64,000 nucleotides of DNA. Origin: Candidatus Woesearchaeota archaeon. GTDB taxonomy: Archaea > Nanobdellota > Nanobdellia > Woesearchaeales > GW2011-AR9. Under the pieces are notes generated by a model. It ran no database searches, had not been told where the DNA came from, and worked only from the letters and a program-made list of their open reading frames with translations. The translations under genes were made by a program, and so were the position numbers. Shown piece by piece: positions 26,150-37,036 of this stretch. Within the stretch, counting starts at the first letter, position 1; the number at the start of each line of letters is the position of its first letter. The stretch lies in NCBI GenBank assembly GCA_018696595.1, contig JABHQW010000005.1, positions 1 through 64,000 on the forward strand. Reading direction: 5' to 3'.

Positions 26150-26923
26150 ATGAGTTCAAAAAATGTAACTTTGAATGTGGATTCCAGATTATATGACCAA
26201 TATAGATCATATTGCAGAAAAAATAGAGTATTAGTTTCTCAACAATTTGAAATTATGATGGAAGAAAAGGTTGGTTCTAGTTACAAAAAAGAAAAATCCA
26301 AATCTAAAATTATATCTAATGGAGGTATTAACAAATATGTTGGTTCTTTAACTGGCGAGCCAATTATGATTCATGAGAATAAAATTGTTGCAAACTTATT
26401 ATTAAAAGACCAATCTCCTAGTTCTATTAAGGAACTTGTTGTTCAAGAAAACTTATTTGGATACAAGACCACTAAAAGTATCCCAAAAAGAGTGAATTCT
26501 ATCTTAAAGAGAATAGGAAATCTTGATAATTTATTGCTTAATAAGATTGTTAATGATCTAAGCGGTGATGGAAGAGTTGTAATTTTATATTCTATTTATT
26601 TAAGGGATAGATTATTTAATGAATTATTGAATGAATTGATTATAGAAAAATTTGCTATAAGGGATTTTGAATTTGAAAAGAGAATGATCCAAAAGTTCAT
26701 TAGCGATAAGTCCGAAGATGAGAAAAAGATTCAAGAATTTACTAAAGAAACAAAAGATAAGTTAGGAACTGTTATGTTTAATATTTTAAAGGAAGTAGGA
26801 TTAGTTGTATCACTAGATAAATCATACAAATTACATAATTTAATGATTAGTTCTGAGTTGAGAAATTATTATGAAAATAAAGGAGAAACTAAATTTCTAA
26901 GAAGTTTGGGTGCATCATTATGA
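26150..26923 (+). CDS. brxA: RHH-BrxA fusion: ribbon-helix-helix N-terminus plus BrxA-like (DUF1819) domain
   Basis: N-term 'KNVTLNVDSRLYDQYRSYCRKNRVLVSQQFEIMMEEKV'; then 'ENKIVANLLLKDQSPSSIKELVVQENLFGYKTTKSIPKRVNSILKRI' BrxA-like; first gene of BREX operon. Confidence 0.7.
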   Translation: MSSKNVTLNVDSRLYDQYRSYCRKNRVLVSQQFEIMMEEKVGSSYKKEKSKSKIISNGGINKYVGSLTGEPIMIHENKIVANLLLKDQSPSSIKELVVQENLFGYKTTKSIPKRVNSILKRIGNLDNLLLNKIVNDLSGDGRVVILYSIYLRDRLFNELLNELIIEKFAIRDFEFEKRMIQKFISDKSEDEKKIQEFTKETKDKLGTVMFNILKEVGLVVSLDKSYKLHNLMISSELRNYYENKGETKFLRSLGASL

Positions 26924-27501
26924 AAATTGAAGAACGACTGGATAAGTTAAATGAAAAGTTACAGGAAACTCGTTTTTTAGAAATGAAAGGTCTTGGAAAT
27001 GAAGTTCCTTTTTATATATTTGATTATCCTGCTGAAAAAGAATTGTTAATTAGAGAAACTGTTGCTAAACTTAAAGATTCTTTTTTGAAAAAAGAAATTA
27101 ATATTCTAGAGATAAATTTATATGATTTAGTATTAGGTGTTTTGTTTGAAAGAATTCCTACTGAAAAAATTATTGATTATGAAAAAAAGAAAGGATCAAA
27201 CGAATTACTAAATAAGCTTCGACCTATGCTTAAAATAGATCTTGTTAAAGAAAAAATTGCTTCTCTTTTATCTAAAGAAAAATACAATATTATATTTTTA
27301 ACAGGAATTGGTAATGCTTGGCCATTAATCAGATCTCATAAAGTACTAAATAATCTACAATCTGTAATTAGTAAAATTCCTTTGGTTGTTTTTTATCCAG
27401 GCCACTATACTAAATATGATTTAAATTTATTTGGAAAGTTTAAAGATGCTAATTATTACCGTGCATTTAGATTAATAGATTATGCTGAGGAGGAGAATTA
27501 A
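26920..27501 (+). CDS. brxB: BrxB-like (DUF1788)
   Basis: 'EINLYDLVLGVLFER', 'NIIFLTGIGNAWPLIRSHKVLNNLQSVISKIPLVVFYPGHYTKYDLNLFGKFKDANYYRAFRL'. Confidence 0.85.
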   Translation: MKIEERLDKLNEKLQETRFLEMKGLGNEVPFYIFDYPAEKELLIRETVAKLKDSFLKKEINILEINLYDLVLGVLFERIPTEKIIDYEKKKGSNELLNKLRPMLKIDLVKEKIASLLSKEKYNIIFLTGIGNAWPLIRSHKVLNNLQSVISKIPLVVFYPGHYTKYDLNLFGKFKDANYYRAFRLIDYAEEEN

Positions 27502-27502
27502 A

Positions 27503-30500
27503 ATGGAAAATTCAATAAAAATCAAAGAAATGTTTACAAAAGATATTACACGAGATATTAATGGAGTAATTAAAGTAGATCAAAAGGATGAAAATCATGT
27601 TTATACTGAATTAGATGAATATGTAATCACCCAAGAAACTAGAAAATATTTTGATGTGTTCTTTGAGAGATTTATTGAATCAATAGATAGTCCTACTGAT
27701 AAAATTGGAGTATGGGTTTCAGGATTTTTTGGATCTGGTAAGTCTCATTTTATCAAAATGATTTCATATCTTCTTGAAAACAAGGAGATCAAAGGTAAAA
27801 AACCATTAGAGTTCTTTAAAGAAAAAATAAATGATCCTCAGATAACTAGTAATATTGAAAAAGCAGTAGGAAAAGGAACAAAAGATGTTATCTTGTTTAA
27901 CATTGATTCTAAAGCAAACTCAGCAGGTGCAGGTGCAGAACAAATAGTTAATGTGTTTATGAAAGTATTTAATGAAAAAAGAGGTTATCTTGGTGATGTA
28001 TTTTGGATTGCGGAGTTAGAAGAAGATTTAGATTATAAAGGGCTATATGATAAATTTAAAGAAGAGTTCAAAAAAATATCTGGCAACACTTGGGAATCAA
28101 AAAGAGAAGCATATGCATTTGAACAAGATGCAATCATAGAAGCACTTAATAAAATTGATTATCAAAGTAAAGAGTCTTTAGAAAGATTGTTTGAAAGTGA
28201 TGGAAGTTCTTATTCATTAAGTGTAGAAAAATTTGCTAATAAAGTTAAGAAATATTGTGATAAAAAAGGAAAGGATCATCAAGTTTTGTTCTTAGTGGAT
28301 GAAGTTGGACAATATATTGGAGAAAGTAGCGATTTAATGCTTAATTTACAAACAGTAGTAGAAGATTTAGGAACAAGATTACAAGGAAAGTCGTGGGTTA
28401 TAGTAACATCTCAGGCAGACATAGATACAATTACTAAAGAACAAGTAAAAGGAGGAGATTTTTCTAAGATTCAGGGAAGGTTTGGAAAACCTTTGAACTT
28501 ATCAAGTGCTAATGTTGATGAAGTTATAAAGAAAAGGCTTCTTGAAAAAACTCCAGAAATAAAGAAATCATTAGAATCTTATTATGGGGAGAAAGAAACT
28601 ATTCTTAAAAATTTAATCTCTTTTACACAAGGAACTGCTGAAATGAAAAGCTATTCTTCAGCAGAAGGATTTTCTGAAGTATATCCTTTTGTTCCATACC
28701 AATTTAATTTATTGCAGAAAGTATTTGATCAAATAAGAATCACAGGATTTACAGGAAAACACCTTGCAAAAGGTGAGCGTTCTATGTTAAGTGCGTTTAA
28801 AGAATCAACTGAAAACTTAGTTGAGAATTCAATGGGTATATTAGTTCCTTTTTCAGATTTTTACAATTCAATTGAAAGTTTTTTAGATCCAATAATCAAA
28901 AGAACTATTGATCATGCAAAAGCGAATACTAGATTGAATGAGCAAGATATAAAACTATTAGAAACTTTATTCTTAATTAAACATATTAAAGAAATTAAAA
29001 GTAATGTAGATAATTTAACTGTTCTTTCAATTAACAATATTGATGAAGATAAACTTCAATTAAAGAAAAGTATTATTGAAAGTTTAGATAAGCTTAAAGC
29101 AGAAACATTAATTCATCAATCTGATGATTGTTATTATTTTTTAACAAATGAAGAACAAGAAATTAATAAAGAAATTAAAAATCAAGATGTTGATAGACAT
29201 TCAGTTAGGGATGATATTTTTAATATTGTTTATGATGATATCTGTCCTCCAAAATATGGGATATACCAATTTAATAAAATTCTTGATGATAGAACCAAAC
29301 CAATTCAAAAAGCAGATCTTACAATAAAATTTGTGACTCCTCAATATGTAGAACCAATTTATAGTGATCAACAAAACATTGGTGGAAGTAAACAATGTAT
29401 CATAGATTCAACAGATACTTTGTTAATTATTTTTCCAGAAAATAGTGAGTTTGTAGAACAAATAAAAGAAAATAGAAAAATTAGCAGTTACTTAGCTCAT
29501 AAGTACTCTAATAGTCAACCAGATGTAATTAAAAAAATACTCGATGAGAAAACTGGAGAAAGAGATAAATTAAAAAGTCTTGCAAAAGAAAATATTAGAT
29601 CTAGATTAGTAGAAGCTGAAGTTTATATAGATAATACTAAAGTAGATCTTGATTTTAAAGATCCTGCAGACTTTATTAAAGAAGGATTAAAGATCCTAGT
29701 AGAAAATGTATATAGGAAAGCAGGACACATAACCCAGGAGTATGAAACAGAAGATGATCTTAGAAGAATTCTTCAAAACAATGATATGGAAAAATGGGGT
29801 ATTGGAAATACAACTAATGCTAATGCAATAAAAGAAGTTTTAGATTATATTAAAGCAAATCATGAACAAAATGTAAAACTTTTATTGGGAGAAATAAAAT
29901 CAAAATATACAAAGAAACCATATGGTTGGAAAGAGATGACTATTGCTGGAATTCTTACTATTCTTTACATAAAAGAAGATATTACAATCAAATATCAACA
30001 AGAAGTAGTTAGTTATGATGTAGATAAAGTAACAAAATATCTGTCAAAAAGAGATTATTCTGATAAAATCCGTATTGGTCTTCGTGAAAAAGCTGGAGAA
30101 CAAGAGATAAATGAAGTTAAAAAATTACTTAGAGAATTATTTGAGAAAACAGATATTCCTTCAACTGAAACTGATTTGTATAATTATACAAAAAAAGAAA
30201 TTGATGAATTACAAGCTTTTTGTAGTAGTACTTTGAATGAATATTCAATAAATTCATATCCTGGAAAAGAAGCAGTTGATAAACTTGAGAAATACTTAGG
30301 TGGTTATAAATTTTTAACTGAACCTAGTTTATTACTAAAACATCTTGCAGAAACAAAAGATGAATTTAAAGAGCTTCTTGAAGAAGTTAATCCTGTTAAG
30401 AATTTCTTTAAAAGTACTCAGATTAAGATATTTTCTGAAGGAAGAGAAAAATTAGAAAGATTCGAAAGAAACAAAGTTTATTTGACTGTAAAAGGTAAAA

Positions 30501-31024
30501 CTAACTTTGATGATTTGAAAAAAATAATTGATCTTCAATCACCATACAAAGAAATTAAAAATATTCCTTTACTAACAAAAGGTATAGAAACTGAATTAAG
30601 TTCTGTTGCAAAGGATAAAAAAACTAATTTGATATCTGCAGTTGATAATTCTGTTAAATTAGTACAAGAAGAATTAAACAAGCACACTAAACTTTCTGAA
30701 GACTTTAAGACAGCTATTTTTACAAGATTAAATGATCTTAAAGGAGTATTGGAAAAATCAGAAGATTGTACTCTAATAGTAAGTCAGAAAACAAGAATTG
30801 ACGAAACAAAAGGAACCCTATTTGAAGAAATAAGTCATGAAGTACAAAGAATTGCAGAAGAAGAAGGGAAGAAAGATACTAGAACAACAAAAAGCATTTC
30901 TGGGGGAGAGTTCTTTGGATATCCTAAAACCATTGAAAATGAAGAAGATATTAAAAAATATCTAAAAGAACTAGAAGAAAAACTTAAAGACCTAATTAAA
31001 AAGCAAAATCTGAGGGTTTACTAA
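27503..31024 (+). CDS. brxC: BrxC P-loop ATPase (start set at MENSIKIKEMF)
   Basis: 'MFTKDITRDINGVIKVDQ', Walker A 'VSGFFGSGKSHFIKMISYLL', 'LFLVDEVGQYIG'; order. Confidence 0.92.
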   Translation: MENSIKIKEMFTKDITRDINGVIKVDQKDENHVYTELDEYVITQETRKYFDVFFERFIESIDSPTDKIGVWVSGFFGSGKSHFIKMISYLLENKEIKGKKPLEFFKEKINDPQITSNIEKAVGKGTKDVILFNIDSKANSAGAGAEQIVNVFMKVFNEKRGYLGDVFWIAELEEDLDYKGLYDKFKEEFKKISGNTWESKREAYAFEQDAIIEALNKIDYQSKESLERLFESDGSSYSLSVEKFANKVKKYCDKKGKDHQVLFLVDEVGQYIGESSDLMLNLQTVVEDLGTRLQGKSWVIVTSQADIDTITKEQVKGGDFSKIQGRFGKPLNLSSANVDEVIKKRLLEKTPEIKKSLESYYGEKETILKNLISFTQGTAEMKSYSSAEGFSEVYPFVPYQFNLLQKVFDQIRITGFTGKHLAKGERSMLSAFKESTENLVENSMGILVPFSDFYNSIESFLDPIIKRTIDHAKANTRLNEQDIKLLETLFLIKHIKEIKSNVDNLTVLSINNIDEDKLQLKKSIIESLDKLKAETLIHQSDDCYYFLTNEEQEINKEIKNQDVDRHSVRDDIFNIVYDDICPPKYGIYQFNKILDDRTKPIQKADLTIKFVTPQYVEPIYSDQQNIGGSKQCIIDSTDTLLIIFPENSEFVEQIKENRKISSYLAHKYSNSQPDVIKKILDEKTGERDKLKSLAKENIRSRLVEAEVYIDNTKVDLDFKDPADFIKEGLKILVENVYRKAGHITQEYETEDDLRRILQNNDMEKWGIGNTTNANAIKEVLDYIKANHEQNVKLLLGEIKSKYTKKPYGWKEMTIAGILTILYIKEDITIKYQQEVVSYDVDKVTKYLSKRDYSDKIRIGLREKAGEQEINEVKKLLRELFEKTDIPSTETDLYNYTKKEIDELQAFCSSTLNEYSINSYPGKEAVDKLEKYLGGYKFLTEPSLLLKHLAETKDEFKELLEEVNPVKNFFKSTQIKIFSEGREKLERFERNKVYLTVKGKTNFDDLKKIIDLQSPYKEIKNIPLLTKGIETELSSVAKDKKTNLISAVDNSVKLVQEELNKHTKLSEDFKTAIFTRLNDLKGVLEKSEDCTLIVSQKTRIDETKGTLFEEISHEVQRIAEEEGKKDTRTTKSISGGEFFGYPKTIENEEDIKKYLKELEEKLKDLIKKQNLRVY

Positions 31025-34000
31025 TGAATAATAAGAAAACTTCATTATTTGCTGATACTTTAAGAGAGAAATTAAGAGCTGAAGTAATTGCAAAAGCTGG
31101 CAAATTAGGTTTTACATCATCAGGTATAGCTGATGTTAAAGAATATGAAGATTCAATAATTATTAATGGGCAAGTATTTGGAACAGATCTAAAAAAACAA
31201 AGAGCAGAATTTAAAGAAGTTATTCTAAAGAAAGGATATGAAGTTGTTATTGATGAAATTACTTATACTTGGTTTAATAGATTAGTTGCTTTAAAGTTCA
31301 TGAGTGAAAATGGATATGTTCCAATTAAAGTATTTAGTAGTTCTATTGAAGGAAATGCTGAACCAGATCTTCTTACAAACTGCCTTGACATAGATTTTAT
31401 GCAAATAGACAAAAAAAAGTTATTAGAACTTAAAACTGCTGGAGATGACGAAGAACTCTATAAGTTCTTAATATTATCATTATGTAATCATTTGAATACA
31501 ATCATGCCTTTCTTGTTTGAAAAAATAGCTGATTATACAGAACTAATGTTTCCAGAGAAATTATTACGAACAGATTCTATATTAGTGGATATTAATTCAA
31601 TAATTCCAACAGAAGATTGGAAAGAAGTAGAAGTAATTGGATGGTTGTATCAAGATTATATTAACCCAAGAAAAGATGAAGTATTTGCAAAACTAAAGAA
31701 AAATGTTAAGATTTCAAAAGAAAATATTCCTGCTGCAACTCAATTGTTTACTCCTAAATGGATTGTTAAATATCTAGTTGAAAACTCAGTTGGCAGATTA
31801 TGGTTAGAATCAAATCCAAATGCTGATTTGCAAAGTAAATTAAAATATTTTATTGATCAAGAATTTGAAGTTCCTTCTGATAAAGTTGTTTCTCCTGAAG
31901 AAATAACAGTATTAGATCCTGCAATGGGATCAGGACACATGCTCGTATATGCATTTGAAGTTTTATTTAATATTTACAAATCTCAAGGATATACTGAATC
32001 TGAAATTGCACAAACAATAATTAATGAGAACTTGTATGGCCTTGAAATAGATAACAGATCAACACAACTTGCAGGATTTGCAGTAGTAATGAAAGCAAGA
32101 GAATATGATAAGGACTTATTTTCAAAAGAAATTGATCTTAATCTAGTAGCAATACAAGAAACACCATTAGAATGTCCAATAGATGAGAAAAAATATCCAG
32201 AACTTTCACATTTATGGAAGTTTTTTTACGATGCAAAGAACTATGGATCCATCTTGAATGTAGAAGGCTATGATTTCAATAAAATAGATGAAGAATATTT
32301 ATCTTTTATCAAAAGTTATTCCTTAACAGCACACTTTGATAGAGAACTAATTGCAGGAATCATTAAACAAGCAAAGATCATGAGTGCAAAGTATGATGTG
32401 GTTGTTACAAATCCCCCTTATATGGGGACTAAGGGAATGAATATTGATTTAAGAGATTATGCAAAAAAACATTTCCCAAATACTAAATCAGATTTGATGA
32501 CTATTTTTATGGAAAAAGGACTTCTGCTGTGTAATAAACGAGGTTATATGGCCATGATTAATATACCTTCGTGGATGTTTTTATCAAGTTACACATTATT
32601 CAGAAAAGAATTACTTTTAAATAATTATATTTCATCAATTTTGTTAAATGGAAGGGGTGTTTTTGGATCAGATTTTGGATCTGTAACATTTGTTTTTAAA
32701 AAGGAATTAATTAATAAAAACAGTATATTTCGAAAATTATATGATAATCCTGTATCTGTAAGAAATAATGAAGTTATCAAATCAATCTTTTTAAATAAAG
32801 AGGATAAACGATATATTTTAAAACAAGAATCTTTTTTAAAAATACCAGGTAATACTTTTGCATTTTGGATTTCTGAAAAAATATTAGATCATTTTGAGAA
32901 ATGTACCCCCTTAAGAAATGAATCAGTACCGAGGCAAGGTTTAGCTACAGGCGACAATGATTCTTTTTTAAGATTTTGGCAAGAAATATCTCTAAAAACA
33001 ATTTCATTTAATTCAAAAGATATTAATACCTTTCATAATTCTAATAAAATGTATGCTCCATATAGTAAAGGGGGAGAATTTAGAAAATGGTATGGCAATA
33101 ATGAATTATTAATTAAATTTGATAAAAATTCATTTGAAAAATTATCAAATCAAGGAAACAATTTACCTTCAAAACAATATTATTTTAAAGAAGCACTAAC
33201 TTGGTCATTTATAGGTAGAACTGCTCTAGGTGTGAGATATAGAAAAAAAGGATCAGTTTTTGATGTACAAGGTTCTTCAATATTCCCAAAGTCTCAGATG
33301 ATTTTATACATACTTGGATTTATGTGCTCTAGATTAGTTAATGAATTTATTTCTATTTTAAATCCTACTATGAGTTTCCAAGTTGGCAACATCGGAGATT
33401 TACCAATAATCTTTCCATCTGATGACGCAATAAAACAAAAGATTGATCAACTAACTCAAGAGAACATCGACATCTCAAAAGAAGAATGGGATTCTCGAGA
33501 GACTTCTTGGGATTTTAAGGTTAACGAATTAATCAAACATAAAGATGAGTCTAATAAGTTAGATGTTGCTTTTAGAAACTATTGTGAGTATTGGAAAGAG
33601 AAGTTTTTCAAGCTACACAAAAATGAGGAAGAACTAAACCAGTTATTCATAGATATTTATGATCTTAATGATGAGCTTGACAATAAAGTTCCTTTAAATG
33701 AAATTACTATTCTAAAAGAAGAGTCTGAGATTAAAGATGATCAATTAGTTTTCAAAAAAGAAGTTATTGTTAAGCAATTCTTGTCATACATTGTTGGTTG
33801 TATGTTTGGAAGATATAATCCTGAAAAAGAAGGGTTAATACTTGCTAATCAAGGAGAAACAATAAGTGATTTTCCAATACAATCTCAGTTTAAACCAGAT
33901 GATGACAATCTCATCCCAGTAACAGATAAAGATTATTTCCCTGATGATATTGTTGGAAAAGTAAAAGAGTTCCTAAAAACATATTTCGGAGCAAACAATA

Positions 34001-34449
34001 TTACTGAAAATTTAGATTTTATAGCATCAGGACTCAAGGGATCTGGATCATCTGAAGAAAAGATTAGAAGATACTTCCTAAAAGACTTCTTTAATGATCA
34101 TAAAAAGACATACAAGAAAAAACCTATTTACTGGTTGTTTACATCTGGAAAAAATCAAGGTTTTAACACATTAATCTACATGCACAGATACAATAAAGAA
34201 TTATTGGCAAAAATGAGAATGGATTATTTACATGAATTACAAGGTAAGATAGAAGCAAATATTAGCACAATTAGAGATGATGATGCAAGATCACAAAGAG
34301 AAAAAGAAGATTTGTCAAGACAATATGAAGAGATGAAGAAGTATGATGAATTATTGAATCATAAAGCTTCAGAATATATCGAGATTGATCTAGATGATGG
34401 CGTAACAGTTAATCATGCTAAATTCAAAGATCTTGTGGAGAGTATTTAA
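31024..34449 (+). CDS. pglX: PglX/BrxX adenine-specific DNA methyltransferase
   Basis: 'TVLDPAMGSGHMLVYAFEVL', 'YDVVVTNPPYMG', 'FTPKWIVKYLVENSVGRLW'. Confidence 0.93.
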   Translation: MNNKKTSLFADTLREKLRAEVIAKAGKLGFTSSGIADVKEYEDSIIINGQVFGTDLKKQRAEFKEVILKKGYEVVIDEITYTWFNRLVALKFMSENGYVPIKVFSSSIEGNAEPDLLTNCLDIDFMQIDKKKLLELKTAGDDEELYKFLILSLCNHLNTIMPFLFEKIADYTELMFPEKLLRTDSILVDINSIIPTEDWKEVEVIGWLYQDYINPRKDEVFAKLKKNVKISKENIPAATQLFTPKWIVKYLVENSVGRLWLESNPNADLQSKLKYFIDQEFEVPSDKVVSPEEITVLDPAMGSGHMLVYAFEVLFNIYKSQGYTESEIAQTIINENLYGLEIDNRSTQLAGFAVVMKAREYDKDLFSKEIDLNLVAIQETPLECPIDEKKYPELSHLWKFFYDAKNYGSILNVEGYDFNKIDEEYLSFIKSYSLTAHFDRELIAGIIKQAKIMSAKYDVVVTNPPYMGTKGMNIDLRDYAKKHFPNTKSDLMTIFMEKGLLLCNKRGYMAMINIPSWMFLSSYTLFRKELLLNNYISSILLNGRGVFGSDFGSVTFVFKKELINKNSIFRKLYDNPVSVRNNEVIKSIFLNKEDKRYILKQESFLKIPGNTFAFWISEKILDHFEKCTPLRNESVPRQGLATGDNDSFLRFWQEISLKTISFNSKDINTFHNSNKMYAPYSKGGEFRKWYGNNELLIKFDKNSFEKLSNQGNNLPSKQYYFKEALTWSFIGRTALGVRYRKKGSVFDVQGSSIFPKSQMILYILGFMCSRLVNEFISILNPTMSFQVGNIGDLPIIFPSDDAIKQKIDQLTQENIDISKEEWDSRETSWDFKVNELIKHKDESNKLDVAFRNYCEYWKEKFFKLHKNEEELNQLFIDIYDLNDELDNKVPLNEITILKEESEIKDDQLVFKKEVIVKQFLSYIVGCMFGRYNPEKEGLILANQGETISDFPIQSQFKPDDDNLIPVTDKDYFPDDIVGKVKEFLKTYFGANNITENLDFIASGLKGSGSSEEKIRRYFLKDFFNDHKKTYKKKPIYWLFTSGKNQGFNTLIYMHRYNKELLAKMRMDYLHELQGKIEANISTIRDDDARSQREKEDLSRQYEEMKKYDELLNHKASEYIEIDLDDGVTVNHAKFKDLVESI

Positions 34450-34450
34450 G

Positions 34451-37024
34451 ATGGCAAATGTAGAAAAAACAATAAAAGGATTACTATCTAAATTTAACGC
34501 CAGAGAATCTTATGAAACTAGAAAAATTGTTTTTTGGTATGATACAGATAAAACAGCAAAAGAAGAAGATATCAAAGAAATTCAATCAGAACTAGAAAAA
34601 CAAGATATTAAAATAGTAATCTTAAAAAATAACTTTTTTGAAATAAAAAAGATTATAGAACATGACAATCCAGAATCTAACTTCCTAGTTTATTCTCAAG
34701 AAAACGAAAAGAAATATGAAGAAAATTGGTTATTAGATGTTCAATTATACTCAACAAGGTTTGAAAATAGCCGAGTTGCAGATGTAAAAAGTATTTTTAA
34801 TATAGATGGATCCAAATTGGATAAATTTATTGATGCACATTATAACTTTTTTCAAAGCAAAACAAGAGTTGAGCTATTAATACAACTCTATCATCCCTCA
34901 TGGGATGAAAGTGATTTTGAAAAAGGATTATTAGCAGTTATAACAAGAACAAAAGTTCTTGATACAAATAGTATTGTTAGGAATTTATTAATAAAGTCAT
35001 TAGAAGAACAAGAAAATGAATTTTGGTTGGATATTGAAAAGTATAACATTTCTTCTTCGTTTTGGGATTTAGTAAAAAATACTTATGGATATAAATCAGA
35101 TTATCCAAAGCTATCAAAATTATTTTATAGTTTTATAGTAACACATATTGAATATCATACAAAAACAATCCTTAAAGGATATAATTCATATATTAATGAA
35201 AGAAAAAATGATTGTGAAGTATTTTTAAACAGTTGGATTAGAGATTCTGAAAATCTAAAAGCATATCAAGAATATGCATCTCATTTTGAAGAATCAAATT
35301 TTGATGATTTAAGATCTCAATTTGATAAAAAGACTAATAAGGATATCTGTGAGGCTGAAGCATTGGAATTCTTTGATAAAGCTTTGATCATAAACATTTC
35401 AAATCAGTTGTCTAATAATGGTCAGAATTATTCATCATATAAAGAATTAATAGAACATAGAAAAGGAAAGGTTTGGTATAAAAATTATAAGCCAGTATAT
35501 CAAGCATTAGATAGTGCTATTTCTTTATTTGAATTTATTTCAGGAGAAAAGATTGATCCTAATTCATTATCTAAATTATATTCCTTATACAAAACTAAAT
35601 ATCATAAAGCAGATTATTATTATAGAAAATTCTATGAGCATTTTGATCAATGTAAAAGTGACATACTTAAGAAGAAATTGCGTTCTGAAGTAGAAAAGAT
35701 ATATCATAACAAATTTTTAGATAGATTTATTGAAATTTGGACAAATGCAGTAACTTCTGAAAATAAAAAGGATTGGAGTATTGGATCTAATTCAACACAA
35801 AATGAGTTTTATGATTTGTATGTTAAAAAGTATGCATCTAAAAAAAATAAAGTAGTAATTATAATTTCTGATGCTTTGAGATATGAAGTTGCAAATGAAT
35901 TAAAAAATAAATTAAATGTCCAATTAAGGGGGTCAACAGAGATTAAAGACTTAGTTGGAGTAGTTCCTTCTTGTACTAAAATTGGTATGGCTTCATTATT
36001 ACCTCACAAAACTTTAAACTATAATCAAGGAACAGTATCCTGCGATGGTATTAACACTCAAGGAATCAAAAATAGAGAAAAAATACTACAAAACAAGAAT
36101 AATGATTCAATAGCAATTAATTACAAAGAATTAATTAGACTAACACGACAACAAACAAGAGATTTATTTAGAGGAATGAATGTAGTATACATTTATCATA
36201 ATAAGATTGATGATGTTGGTGATAATGCTAATTCAGAAAATGAAGTATTTAGTGCATGTAAGAATGCAATTGATGAAATAAAAACTTTAATCAATGATTT
36301 AACTAATTCAATTTCATTAGCAAATATAATTGTAACTGCAGATCATGGGTTTATATATAAGAGAGAAACATTAAAAGATGTAGATAAAGTTGAATTGAAC
36401 AGATTTAATAGAACAAATATTGTTGATTCTTCAAAAAGATATGTTGTTACTAATGAAAATATCGATATGGATAATGTTCATAAATTCTCGTTAGATTATG
36501 CAGAAGGAGATCTTTTAGTATATGTACCTAAAGGTAATTTGAGATTTAAAACTCAAGGTGCTGGAGTTAACTTTGTTCATGGAGGAATAACTCCTCAAGA
36601 AATAACAATTCCTGTCTTAGTGTATAAACATACTAGATCTGACAAAGATTTAGATAAAAAGAATGTTAAACATGGATATGTGAATGTAACTTTATTAAAT
36701 ACTTCTAGAAAAATAACCACTAACATAACTCCAATTAACTTGTATCAAACTGAGAAAGTAACTGAAAAATTAAAACCAATTAAATGCAAAATTTCTTTGA
36801 TTGATCCAGATACTAAAGAAAAAGTTAGTGATGAAAAAACATTAATTATTGATAGCGGTTCAGAAAATCCAGATAGAAGAAAATACAATACAAATCTTAC
36901 ACTTAAATCATCTGTTGAAAATAAAAAACATCTATTAAGGATATTAAAAGTTGAAGAGGAAAAAGAAGAATTAATTCAATTTGATATAGATTTAGCTATG
37001 ACAAATGATTTTGATGATTTTTAG
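34451..37024 (+). CDS. pglZ: PglZ alkaline-phosphatase-fold protein (start set at MANVEKTIKG)
   Basis: 'KVVIIISDALRYEVANEL', 'IIVTADHGFIYKRE', 'FVHGGITPQEITIPVLV'. Confidence 0.92.
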   Translation: MANVEKTIKGLLSKFNARESYETRKIVFWYDTDKTAKEEDIKEIQSELEKQDIKIVILKNNFFEIKKIIEHDNPESNFLVYSQENEKKYEENWLLDVQLYSTRFENSRVADVKSIFNIDGSKLDKFIDAHYNFFQSKTRVELLIQLYHPSWDESDFEKGLLAVITRTKVLDTNSIVRNLLIKSLEEQENEFWLDIEKYNISSSFWDLVKNTYGYKSDYPKLSKLFYSFIVTHIEYHTKTILKGYNSYINERKNDCEVFLNSWIRDSENLKAYQEYASHFEESNFDDLRSQFDKKTNKDICEAEALEFFDKALIINISNQLSNNGQNYSSYKELIEHRKGKVWYKNYKPVYQALDSAISLFEFISGEKIDPNSLSKLYSLYKTKYHKADYYYRKFYEHFDQCKSDILKKKLRSEVEKIYHNKFLDRFIEIWTNAVTSENKKDWSIGSNSTQNEFYDLYVKKYASKKNKVVIIISDALRYEVANELKNKLNVQLRGSTEIKDLVGVVPSCTKIGMASLLPHKTLNYNQGTVSCDGINTQGIKNREKILQNKNNDSIAINYKELIRLTRQQTRDLFRGMNVVYIYHNKIDDVGDNANSENEVFSACKNAIDEIKTLINDLTNSISLANIIVTADHGFIYKRETLKDVDKVELNRFNRTNIVDSSKRYVVTNENIDMDNVHKFSLDYAEGDLLVYVPKGNLRFKTQGAGVNFVHGGITPQEITIPVLVYKHTRSDKDLDKKNVKHGYVNVTLLNTSRKITTNITPINLYQTEKVTEKLKPIKCKISLIDPDTKEKVSDEKTLIIDSGSENPDRRKYNTNLTLKSSVENKKHLLRILKVEEEKEELIQFDIDLAMTNDFDDF

Positions 37025-37036
37025 GAGGGTAAAAAA

